This document shows, piece by piece, positions 44,000-52,178 of a stretch of DNA of 52,402 nt. The notes under the pieces were generated by a model. That model made no database searches and was not told the DNA's origin. It saw only the letters and a program-made list of their open reading frames with translations. Made by a program: the position numbers and the translations under genes. Each line of letters begins with the position of its first letter. Positions within the stretch are counted from its first letter, which is position 1. The DNA is from Porticoccaceae bacterium UBA4026 (GTDB lineage: Bacteria > Pseudomonadota > Gammaproteobacteria > Pseudomonadales > Porticoccaceae): positions 97,467-149,868 of the forward strand of contig DGAQ01000017.1 of assembly GCA_002382445.1 (NCBI GenBank). The letters run 5' to 3'.

Positions 44000-45391
44000 A
44001 TGATTCCTGTTATAGCCCTAGTGGGCCGGCCTAATGTAGGCAAATCTACTCTCTTTAATCGACTTACCCGCAGTCGCGACGCGCTTGTGGCTAACTATTC
44101 AGGTTTAACCCGGGACCGCAAATACGGTGACGGGGAGATGTTTGATCGTCGCTTTATGGTTATCGATACCGGCGGTATCAGCGGAGAAGAAGAGGGTATA
44201 GACGCAGAGATGGCAGATCAGTCGCTTTTGGCGATGGATGAAGCTGATATTGTTTTATTTATTGTTGATTGTCGTTCAGGTGTTACCTCTGCAGACTATA
44301 TGATTGCTGATAAGTTACGGCGTAAAAATCGCTTGGTTTATCTGGTTGCCAATAAAATAGACGGCCTTGATCCTGCTACAGCCTTGGCAGATTTTTATGA
44401 AATGGGATTTGCCGGGATGTTCCCTACGACGGCAACCCATGGCCGTGGCGTACGATCAATGATGGAGGAGATCTTAGAGCCTTATCCAGAGTATGTAGAG
44501 TCACAGCCAGATGGTTCAAATAGTATTAAGATTGGTGTCGTGGGCAGGCCAAATGTTGGCAAATCAACCTTGGTAAATCGCCTTTTAGGTGAAGATCGAG
44601 TGGTTGTGTTTGATGAACCCGGCACTACCCGAGACAGTATCTATATCGACTATGAGCGTCACGGCCAAAAATATACTCTGATAGATACAGCGGGTATCCG
44701 TAAGCGTAAAAATGTAAAACTTGCGATCGAAAAGTTCTCAATTGTGAAGACATTGCAGGCTATTGATGATGCCAATGTTGTTGTGCTCATGGTGGATGCG
44801 CATGAGGGGCTGGTTGACCAAGACTTGCATCTAATGGGTTCTGTTATTGATGCTGGGCGAGGGTTAGTCCTTGGTATCAATAAGTGGGATGGACTTGATC
44901 CAGACAAGCGTGAACATATTAAAGTAGAGATTAAACGTCGCTTACAGTTTGCCGATTTTGCTGACGTTCACTTTATTTCAGCCTTACACGGTACTGGCGT
45001 TGGTAACCTCTACGACTCTATTGGAGCGGCCTATGCTGCAGCCACAGATACCTTAAGTGCGTCCCGTTTAACTAAGGTGCTTGAAGGTGCAGTTGAGGAG
45101 CATCAACCGCCAATGGTTCATGGACGTCGTATTAAATTGCGTTTTGCCCATGCTGGAGGCCGGAATCCTCCGGTGATCATAATCCATGGTAATCAAACTG
45201 ATTCGGTTCCGGCGCAATATACCCGATATTTAGAGAAGATTTTCCGTCGAGAGCTAGGCTTGCATGGGACTCCAGTGAGAGTCGAATACCGTACTGGCGA
45301 CAATCCTTATAAAAATAAGGCTGTTGTGCCTAGCGACCGTAAAGCAATGAAGCGTAAAAAGATTGTTAAATACAGTAAACGAAACGACTAA
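44000..45391 (+). CDS. der: Ribosome assembly GTPase Der (EngA)
   Basis: This 463-aa protein has two tandem GTPase domains, each with a GRPNVGKST P-loop (8-16 and near 180), DTGG and DTAG switch motifs and NKID/NKWD specificity motifs, then a C-terminal KH-like domain. It acts in 50S subunit assembly. The ATG at 44000 has no visible Shine-Dalgarno sequence because a terminator hairpin sits there, which is unusual for an essential gene. The protein itself is complete. Confidence 0.97.
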   Translation: MIPVIALVGRPNVGKSTLFNRLTRSRDALVANYSGLTRDRKYGDGEMFDRRFMVIDTGGISGEEEGIDAEMADQSLLAMDEADIVLFIVDCRSGVTSADYMIADKLRRKNRLVYLVANKIDGLDPATALADFYEMGFAGMFPTTATHGRGVRSMMEEILEPYPEYVESQPDGSNSIKIGVVGRPNVGKSTLVNRLLGEDRVVVFDEPGTTRDSIYIDYERHGQKYTLIDTAGIRKRKNVKLAIEKFSIVKTLQAIDDANVVVLMVDAHEGLVDQDLHLMGSVIDAGRGLVLGINKWDGLDPDKREHIKVEIKRRLQFADFADVHFISALHGTGVGNLYDSIGAAYAAATDTLSASRLTKVLEGAVEEHQPPMVHGRRIKLRFAHAGGRNPPVIIIHGNQTDSVPAQYTRYLEKIFRRELGLHGTPVRVEYRTGDNPYKNKAVVPSDRKAMKRKKIVKYSKRND

Positions 45392-45403
45392 CCTTAGGCT
45401 CGA

Positions 45404-45886
45404 TTATTTTATATGATCAAGCGGGAGCTCAGTACGTTGAACGACTTTACGCAGTACAAAGCTTGTCTTAATACTTCTGATCCCATCAATGCGATTCAGC
45501 TTTTTAAGTAAAAAGCGTTGGTAATAATCCATATCTGGCATGACCACCTTAAGCAAATAGTCGGCGTCGCTGCCGGTAATTAAAGAGCATTCCAGTACCT
45601 CAGGCCATGCGCTTACGCTTCGGTCAAAATTCTCCAGTCGCCCAGATTCTTGGTTCTCTAGGCAAACCATCACATAGATGCTGATCGGCAATCCAAGCTT
45701 CTCTTGATCCAGTAAGGTTATCTGACGATTGATAATACCCGTCTCTTGAAGAATTTTTATCCGACGGGCACAGGGTGATGGGGACAAGCCTACGCGTTCC
45801 GAAAGTTCTAGGTAGCTAATACTGCCATCGACTTGGATTTCCTCAAGAATTCGGCGGTCAATACGGTCAAGTTTAGGAATTGGCAT
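45404..45886 (-). CDS. Lrp/AsnC-family transcriptional regulator
   Basis: This 160-aa regulator has an N-terminal helix-turn-helix (DRIDRRILEEIQVDGSISYLELSERVGLSPSP) and a C-terminal RAM ligand-binding domain (GSDADYLLKVVMPDMDYYQ). It diverges from a methionine gamma-lyase gene, which mirrors the mdeR-mdeA pair of Pseudomonas, so it likely senses methionine or a related amino acid and controls that gene. That role is inferred from position. Confidence 0.92.
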   Translation of the reverse strand: MPIPKLDRIDRRILEEIQVDGSISYLELSERVGLSPSPCARRIKILQETGIINRQITLLDQEKLGLPISIYVMVCLENQESGRLENFDRSVSAWPEVLECSLITGSDADYLLKVVMPDMDYYQRFLLKKLNRIDGIRSIKTSFVLRKVVQRTELPLDHIK

Positions 45887-45914
45887 TATTGATCTTTAAA
45901 CTATAATTGTTTGG

Positions 45915-45997
45915 TGAATATAGCTCTTAATTGGCAATATAACCACTTTAAAAAGGAGAAATAGTCTAATTATTAGGTTTATTATGAACTATATTCA
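45915..45997. promoter_or_regulatory. Divergent-promoter inverted repeat, candidate Lrp-type operator pair
   Basis: TGAATATAG at 45915-45923 and CTATATTCA at 45989-45997 are perfect 9-base inverted copies, about 74 bp apart centre to centre, close to seven helical turns. The right copy lies in ATGAACTATATTCAT, itself palindromic. The pair spans the gap between the Lrp-type regulator and mdeA. Confidence 0.55.
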
Positions 45998-46020
45998 TGT
46001 GATTTAAAGGGTAGATAAAA

Positions 46021-47217
46021 ATGTCCGAAAATAACAAGCTGGCCTTTGCGACTCGTGCCGTACATAGTGGCTATGACTCATCTGACTCCCATGGTTCGCT
46101 TAATCCTCCTATTTATATGACATCGACTTTTTGTTTCGATTCCGTGGAGCAGGGTGCGCAGAGATTTTCTGGAGAAAATCCAGGCCATTTTTATGGTCGC
46201 ATATCGAACCCTACGCAAGAGATCCTTGAAACGCGCTTAGCTGATTTAGAAGAGGGTGAAGCGGCTCTGGCCACGGCTTCAGGTATGGGTGCAATTAGTG
46301 CAACTTTCTGGACAATTGTCTCTCCTGGCGATCATGTGTTAGTTGATAAAACTATTTATGGCTGCACTTTTTCCTTTATGGAGCATGGTCTTAAGAAATT
46401 CGGTATAGAGGTTACCTATGTTGATTTCACTAACCATAATGACATTGCCGCAGCGTTACAGACCAATACCAAGGTGGTGTACTTTGAGAGTCCGGTGAAC
46501 CCTTCGATGCGGATACTCGATATTGCGGCAATTAGTGCAGTAGTAAAATCCCACAACGCGGACATTCAGGTGATTATAGATAACACCTATTGCACGCCTG
46601 CATTGCAGCGACCACTGACTATGGGGGCCGATATCGTGGTACATTCTGCGACCAAATATCTTGGCGGTCATGGTGATTTAATTGCGGGGGCTGTGGTGGG
46701 ACGTCAAGAAATGATTCAACAAATTAGATTGTTTGGACTAAAGGATATGACCGGAGCAGTTATTTCACCGATCAATGCCTTTTTGATTTTACGCGGTATT
46801 AAAACCTTGCAGTTGCGCATGGAGAGACACTGTGAAAACGCACAGGTTATCGCCGAGCTATTAGATCAACACCCCGCGGTTAAAAGTGTCTTTTACCCAG
46901 GGTTGAAAACTGATGCAGGTCACCGATTGGCGGCTCGTCAGATGGAGGGTTTCGGGGGCATGGTTGCATTTGAGCTTAAAGAGGGGTTTGATGCGGCAGC
47001 TAAAATGCTAAATCGCCTAAAACTAATCAAACGGGCGGTGAGCCTAGGCGATGCTGAAACGCTCATTCAACATCCGGCCAGCATGACGCACTCTACCTAT
47101 ACACCGGAGCAGCAAGCTGAACACGGTATTAGTCGTGGCTTAGTCCGAATCTCAGCTGGGTTAGAATCGGTATTAGATATAGTCGCAGACCTAAAGCAAG
47201 CCCTGGCACAAGGCTAA
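46021..47217 (+). CDS. mdeA: Methionine gamma-lyase
   Basis: This 398-aa PLP enzyme of the Cys/Met metabolism family splits methionine into methanethiol, 2-oxobutyrate and ammonia. The PLP Lys212 lies in SATKYLGGHGD. YGC at 113-115 holds the cysteine (Cys115) that corresponds to Cys116 of the Pseudomonas putida enzyme and separates this group from cystathionine lyases. It has a divergent Lrp-type regulator. The homologous cystathionine gamma-synthase/lyase cannot be wholly excluded. Confidence 0.88.
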   Translation: MSENNKLAFATRAVHSGYDSSDSHGSLNPPIYMTSTFCFDSVEQGAQRFSGENPGHFYGRISNPTQEILETRLADLEEGEAALATASGMGAISATFWTIVSPGDHVLVDKTIYGCTFSFMEHGLKKFGIEVTYVDFTNHNDIAAALQTNTKVVYFESPVNPSMRILDIAAISAVVKSHNADIQVIIDNTYCTPALQRPLTMGADIVVHSATKYLGGHGDLIAGAVVGRQEMIQQIRLFGLKDMTGAVISPINAFLILRGIKTLQLRMERHCENAQVIAELLDQHPAVKSVFYPGLKTDAGHRLAARQMEGFGGMVAFELKEGFDAAAKMLNRLKLIKRAVSLGDAETLIQHPASMTHSTYTPEQQAEHGISRGLVRISAGLESVLDIVADLKQALAQG

Positions 47218-47226
47218 TCCTTGCGC

Positions 47227-48576
47227 TTACAGCTTGATTTCAGCCGTCTTGGTTACAGTAAAAGATATCTCACCATCAGCGACCTGACCTTTTAAGTTAT
47301 CACCGCGCCTAATGTTATCAATGGTTTTGATGACGGCGCCTTCACTGTTGCGGATAACAGAATACCCGCGGGCTAAGGTTTTTAGCGGACTGACTGTGTC
47401 CAATAAATGCATCGCTTGCGCCGTCTTTACTCTCTTGTCATTAAGCTGTTGTCCAACTATTTTAGATAGCTGCTTGATTGTATCAATAAGGACAAGTTTC
47501 TGGCGCTCTATAGCCTGACCTGGATGGCAGCGCAGTAAGTTGTCTCGTAGCGACTGACTCCGGTATCGTTGTTCTTGAAGTTTGTTTAGCATCGCTCTAC
47601 CTAGGCGGATATCTAAGTGGTCGAGGTGTTGCGCTTGCTCCTGTAGTTTACGGCCCGGATGCTGAAGTCTTTTCTGCAGGTGAGCCACTTGCTGTCGAAA
47701 CTCGTTTATTTTTCTAGCTAGAGCCTCGATCAATAATTCCTCTAATGCAAAGAACTGATTGAGAATCTCATTACCATCAGGGCTGATCAATTCTGCCGCT
47801 GCAGAGGGTGTAGGCGCCCGAAGATCAGCGACTAAATCGGCGATAGTAAAATCAACCTCGTGGCCGACGGCGCTGATAATAGGTATATGGCTGTTAAAAA
47901 TCGCGCGTGCTACTTTTTCTTCATTGAATGGCCATAAATCTTCCAGCGATCCTCCTCCACGGCCGACTATTAAGGCATCGCAATGTCCATGCTGATTTGC
48001 GATTTCGATGGCGTCAACAATTTGGTCTGCGGCCTGATCGCCCTGCACGGTGGTTGGGAAAATACTAACCTTAATGGCGGGGAAGCGGCGCTTTAATACC
48101 GAGAGTATGTCTTTTATGGCGGCCCCAGTGGGTGAGGTAATAACACCTACCTGCGTCACTGATGAGGGCATTGGTTTCTTGTGCCTTGGGTCGAACAGAC
48201 CCTCGCTATCAAGTTGCGCTTTAAGTTGATCAAAGCGTCTTTGCAGCGCGCCAAAACCCGCCTCTTCCATATGCTCTATGATTAGTTGGTACTCACCTCG
48301 GCCTTCATAAAGTCCTGCTCGGCAACGCACAAGCACCTGGGTGCCATTGGCAGGAGTAAAGCTAACGCGCTGATTAGTATTGCGAAACATGGCGCAGCGC
48401 ACTTGAGCCTGTTCATCTTTGAGGGTTAGATACCAATGACCAGAGCCGGGTCTTGCGAAATTTGATATTTCTCCTTCCACCCACAATAAGGGTAGATTCA
48501 TCTCTATCAATTGCCTTACCGAACGATTTAGTTCGCTAACCGAAAAAATTTGGCGATGGTTGGTGTCTATAGTCAT
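47227..48576 (-). CDS. xseA: Exodeoxyribonuclease VII large subunit
   Basis: This 449-aa catalytic subunit of ExoVII has an N-terminal OB fold (SVSELNRSVRQLIEMNLPLLWVEGEISNF), the nuclease core PTGAAIKDILSVLKRRFP, GRGGGSLEDLWPFNEE and GHEVDFTIADLVADLRAPTPSAAAE, then a long coiled-coil region and a C-terminal domain. It diverges from guaB, the common order. It converges with mdeA with only nine bases between. Confidence 0.97.
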   Translation of the reverse strand: MTIDTNHRQIFSVSELNRSVRQLIEMNLPLLWVEGEISNFARPGSGHWYLTLKDEQAQVRCAMFRNTNQRVSFTPANGTQVLVRCRAGLYEGRGEYQLIIEHMEEAGFGALQRRFDQLKAQLDSEGLFDPRHKKPMPSSVTQVGVITSPTGAAIKDILSVLKRRFPAIKVSIFPTTVQGDQAADQIVDAIEIANQHGHCDALIVGRGGGSLEDLWPFNEEKVARAIFNSHIPIISAVGHEVDFTIADLVADLRAPTPSAAAELISPDGNEILNQFFALEELLIEALARKINEFRQQVAHLQKRLQHPGRKLQEQAQHLDHLDIRLGRAMLNKLQEQRYRSQSLRDNLLRCHPGQAIERQKLVLIDTIKQLSKIVGQQLNDKRVKTAQAMHLLDTVSPLKTLARGYSVIRNSEGAVIKTIDNIRRGDNLKGQVADGEISFTVTKTAEIKL

Positions 48577-48721
48577 TGCGCTATTGTAGAGAAAGACGAG
48601 TCCAATGGTAACTGATTTGCGTATTTTGAAGTATTAATAAATTTGATGAAAATTAACAAAAAAACAGTAAAATCAGGCGTTTAAGCCCTGTATGCGATGT
48701 GTTTAAAGTGCTAAATAGTTG

Positions 48722-48751
48722 TTTACCTAAAGGTACACATTAGCTTATAAT
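48722..48751 (+). promoter_or_regulatory. guaB promoter with GC-rich discriminator
   Basis: TTTACC at 48722-48727 and a perfect TATAAT at 48746-48751 are spaced by 18 bases. TCGCCGC follows the -10, a GC-rich discriminator of the sort found at stringently controlled promoters, including guaBA in E. coli. The start of guaB is 68 bases downstream. Confidence 0.65.
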
Positions 48752-48819
48752 TCGCCGCTTACTTTTTAAAATCCTAACATGTCGTCTCTTTTTAGAGCAT
48801 ACCGAGGTAAGCATTCTCT

Positions 48820-50292
48820 ATGTTACGAATTTCTCACGAAGCACTCACCTTTGACGATGTATTACTGGTCCCCGGGTACTCTGACGTCACCGCAAAAGAG
48901 GTAACGACTCATACTCAGTTGACCCGTGGTATTACCATGAATATTCCGCTGGTCTCAGCGGCAATGGACACTGTGACCGAATCTCGCCTTGCAATTGCTA
49001 TTGCTCAAGAGGGCGGTGTTGGTATCGTGCACAAAAGTATGTCCATAGAACAGCAAGCTAAAGAAGTCTGGGCCGTTAAGAAATATGAAAGCGGTGTAGT
49101 TAAAGATCCTTTCACTATCGAATCCTCGGCGACCCTTGCAGAATTGCATGCCCTGACGGTTGCTAACAATATATCGGGTGTGCCTGTTTTAGAGAACGGC
49201 AACCTCGTGGGCATTGTTACGCGGCGTGATGTGCGTTTTGCGACAGACATGAATGCCTCAGTTACTTCTGTGATGACGCCTAAAGAGCGCTTGGTCACCG
49301 TACAAGAAGGTGCGGGAGCCGATGAAGTGCGCGGTCTATTGCATAAGCACCGTATTGAAAAAGTCTTAGTCATTAATGACGCCTTTGAGTTAAAAGGCCT
49401 TATTACAGTGACTGACATTGATAAAGCTGAACAATATCCTCACGCCTGTAAAGATGATCGGGGTCGACTTATAGTCGGCGCCTCAGTAAGTGTGGGTTTG
49501 GGCACTGATGAGCGCATTGAAGCGTTAATTCATGCCAATGTTGACGTCTTAGTTGTTGATACGGCTCACGGCCATTCAATGAATGTATTGAATCGGGTTA
49601 AATGGATTAAAAAGAATTTTCCTGATGTACAAATCATAGGCGGTAATGTTGCCACTGGTGCTGGCGCCCTAGCTTTGGTTGAGGCCGGTGCTGACGGTAT
49701 TAAGGTGGGCATTGGCCCTGGTTCAATTTGCACTACACGTATCGTCACCGGTATTGGTGTGCCTCAGATTACCGCGGTTGCTGACGTAGCTTGGGCTCTA
49801 AAAGGCACTGGGGTCCCAGTGATTGCCGATGGCGGTATCCGCTACTCCGGTGATATGGCTAAAGCGATTGCGGCAGGTGCAAGTGCAGTGATGATGGGTT
49901 CTATGTTGGCCGGTACTGAGGAAGCGCCGGGCGATATTGAAATCTTCCAAGGCCGATCTTACAAGTCATATCGAGGTATGGGTTCTCTAGGCGCAATGGC
50001 GTCCAATCAGGGTTCTAGCGACCGTTATTTCCAAGAAGCCAGCGCTGTTGAGAAACTAGTCCCAGAGGGCATTGAAGGCCGCGTTCCTTATAAAGGACCT
50101 GTTGCCAGTATTATTCATCAAATGGTGGGCGGTTTGCGTTCTGCCATGGGTTACACGGGCTGTACTACGATAGAGCAAATGCGTACCCAACCAAAATTTG
50201 TGCGAGTCACTTCTGCAGGGGTGGGTGAGAGCCATGTGCATGATGTTCAAATCACCAAAGAGGCACCTAACTACCCAGCGGGTGGTCGGTAA
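48820..50292 (+). CDS. guaB: IMP dehydrogenase
   Basis: This 490-aa enzyme makes XMP from IMP, the first committed step to GMP. The catalytic cysteine lies in GPGSICTTRIVTG. Two CBS domains sit in the middle (about 95-205). The IMP-binding DGGIRYSGDMAKAIAAGA and flap region follow. A GAGGTAAG site precedes the ATG. It is followed by guaA after a hairpin. Confidence 0.98.
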   Translation: MLRISHEALTFDDVLLVPGYSDVTAKEVTTHTQLTRGITMNIPLVSAAMDTVTESRLAIAIAQEGGVGIVHKSMSIEQQAKEVWAVKKYESGVVKDPFTIESSATLAELHALTVANNISGVPVLENGNLVGIVTRRDVRFATDMNASVTSVMTPKERLVTVQEGAGADEVRGLLHKHRIEKVLVINDAFELKGLITVTDIDKAEQYPHACKDDRGRLIVGASVSVGLGTDERIEALIHANVDVLVVDTAHGHSMNVLNRVKWIKKNFPDVQIIGGNVATGAGALALVEAGADGIKVGIGPGSICTTRIVTGIGVPQITAVADVAWALKGTGVPVIADGGIRYSGDMAKAIAAGASAVMMGSMLAGTEEAPGDIEIFQGRSYKSYRGMGSLGAMASNQGSSDRYFQEASAVEKLVPEGIEGRVPYKGPVASIIHQMVGGLRSAMGYTGCTTIEQMRTQPKFVRVTSAGVGESHVHDVQITKEAPNYPAGGR

Positions 50293-50331
50293 TAAATCCG
50301 TGGTTAGAGTACGATGACATAGGTTTTAATG

Positions 50332-50361
50332 AAGGGCTGGGCTGTATAGCCTAGCCCTTTT
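50332..50361 (+). terminator. Terminator-like hairpin between guaB and guaA
   Basis: AAGGGCTGGGCT, loop GTAT, AGCCTAGCCCTT, continuing TTAC. The stem is about 12 bp with one G-T wobble, and a four-T tract overlaps its end. It lies 16 bases before the guaA ATG, 39 bases after guaB. It may partly stop transcription between the two genes. Confidence 0.7.
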
Positions 50362-50377
50362 ACTTTAAGGGTAACTA

Positions 50378-51955
50378 ATGACAGATTTACATTCACAAAA
50401 AATTCTCATTCTTGATTTCGGCTCTCAATACACCCAGCTTATTGCGCGGCGTGTCCGTGAGATCGGTGTGTTCTCTGAAATTAGGGCTTGGGACATTACT
50501 GAGGAAGAGATTCGCGGATTTAATCCCCAAGGTATTATTCTTTCTGGTGGTCCAGAGTCGGTAACCGGCGGTGTAACAGCACCGCGAGCGCCAGACTGTG
50601 TCTTCACCATGGGACTGCCTGTATTAGGTATCTGCTATGGCATGCAAACCATGGCGGCTCAGTTAGGTGGCAAGGTCGACACCTCAGATGTGCGCGAATT
50701 TGGCTATGCGCAAGTTAATGTTGAGGGTCAGTCTGCCTTGCTTGGCGACCTTAAAGACCATATTGGCACTGATGGTGAATCGCTGTTAGATGTATGGATG
50801 AGCCACGGTGACAAAGTCGTTGCTATGCCTAAAGGCTTCAGTCTAATGGCATGTACACCTTCCTGTCCGATTGCCGGCATGGTTAATGAAGATAAGAAAT
50901 TTTATGGCATACAGTTCCATCCTGAAGTGACCCATACACTACAGGGCGAAAAAATCTTCCGTCACTTTGCGCTACAGATTTGTGGTTGTGAGGCTCTTTG
51001 GACTGCTTCTGCCATTATTGAAGATCAAATCGCTCGAGTGAAAGAACAGGTTGCCGATAGCCATGTGCTATTAGGCTTATCCGGTGGTGTCGACTCATCT
51101 GTTGTTGCGGCCCTGTTGCACAAAGCCATTGGCGATCAGCTAACCTGTGTCTTTGTTGATAACGGCCTGTTACGTAAAAACGAAGGCGATGCTGTGATGG
51201 AGATGTTCGCCAAAAATATGGGTGTTAAGGTGATTCGCGCCAATGCCCAAGATAAGTTTTTAAATGGTTTGGTGGGTGTCAGCGATCCAGAAGCCAAGCG
51301 CAAGGTTATTGGTAACACCTTTATCGAGATTTTTGATGAGGAAAGCCAAAAAATCCCTAATGTTAAATTCCTCGCTCAAGGCACTATCTACCCTGATGTG
51401 ATTGAGTCAGCCGCGTCCAAAACCGGCAAAGCCCACGTCATTAAATCTCACCACAATGTGGGTGGCTTGCCCGATGATATGGCCCTTGACCTGGTTGAGC
51501 CACTGCGCGAGCTCTTTAAAGACGAGGTACGCAAGATTGGCGTTGAGCTCGGTTTACCTTATGACATGGTCTATCGTCATCCATTCCCTGGCCCTGGTTT
51601 GGGGGTCCGTATTCTCGGTGAGGTTAAAAAAGAATATGCAGATATCCTCAGAGAAGCCGATGCCATCTTTATTGAAGAACTGCATAACTCGGGGTGGTAT
51701 CAAAAAACCAGTCAAGCCTTTGCTGTATTTCTACCGATCAAATCTGTTGGCGTAGTGGGGGATGCCCGTCGCTATGAATGGGTCATTGCTCTTCGGGCAG
51801 TAGAAACCATCGACTTCATGACAGCTCGCTGGGCCCACCTCCCTTATGAACTCTTAGAGAAAGTCTCTAACCGTATCATTAATGAGATAACCAAAGTTTC
51901 GCGCGTGACCTATGATATTTCTAGTAAACCACCGGCAACTATTGAGTGGGAATAA
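50378..51955 (+). CDS. guaA: GMP synthase (glutamine-hydrolysing)
   Basis: This 525-aa enzyme has an N-terminal class I glutamine amidotransferase (Cys86 in GICYGMQT; FHPEV triad part) and a C-terminal ATP pyrophosphatase domain (LSGGVDSSVVAALL) with the dimerisation tail ending TIEWE. It completes GMP synthesis. AAGGG precedes the start. The sequence is complete. A decayed recombinase fragment begins six bases after its stop. Confidence 0.98.
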   Translation: MTDLHSQKILILDFGSQYTQLIARRVREIGVFSEIRAWDITEEEIRGFNPQGIILSGGPESVTGGVTAPRAPDCVFTMGLPVLGICYGMQTMAAQLGGKVDTSDVREFGYAQVNVEGQSALLGDLKDHIGTDGESLLDVWMSHGDKVVAMPKGFSLMACTPSCPIAGMVNEDKKFYGIQFHPEVTHTLQGEKIFRHFALQICGCEALWTASAIIEDQIARVKEQVADSHVLLGLSGGVDSSVVAALLHKAIGDQLTCVFVDNGLLRKNEGDAVMEMFAKNMGVKVIRANAQDKFLNGLVGVSDPEAKRKVIGNTFIEIFDEESQKIPNVKFLAQGTIYPDVIESAASKTGKAHVIKSHHNVGGLPDDMALDLVEPLRELFKDEVRKIGVELGLPYDMVYRHPFPGPGLGVRILGEVKKEYADILREADAIFIEELHNSGWYQKTSQAFAVFLPIKSVGVVGDARRYEWVIALRAVETIDFMTARWAHLPYELLEKVSNRIINEITKVSRVTYDISSKPPATIEWE

Positions 51956-51960
51956 TAGTA

Positions 51961-52161
51961 CAGTGGGAACGAGAGATGATGTTAGAAAGACAGAAAATTG
52001 GGATTGCCAAAGCAAAGAGTTAAGGTAAATGCAAAGGTCGTGTTCCAACTGCGAGAAAGTTGGAGAAAGAAATACAGAGGCTCCACCTTGAAGGAATTAA
52101 ACCCTCGGTTATCGCAAAGGAACTCAACATCGGTGTCGCATCAGTCTTCAGATACCGATGA
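51961..52161 (+). pseudogene. C-terminal remnant of a serine recombinase/resolvase
   Basis: In one frame this reads EREMMLERQKIGIAKAKS, a stop, then GKCKGRVPTARKLEKEIQRL and HLEGIKPSVIAKELNIGVAS ending VFRYR. This matches the end of Tn3/invertase-type serine recombinases: the E-helix, the GRP linker and the C-terminal helix-turn-helix. The catalytic N-terminal domain is missing, and an internal TAA (52018-52020 region) splits the rest. It is a relic of a mobile element or inversion system at the guaA 3' end. Confidence 0.8.
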
Positions 52162-52178
52162 TTCATTTATCTGAAGAG

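Noticed and set aside
47205..47235. Short inverted repeat CAAGG/CCTTG between mdeA and xseA
   Set aside because: Only five to eight pairs, with no T-tract; not called as a bidirectional terminator.
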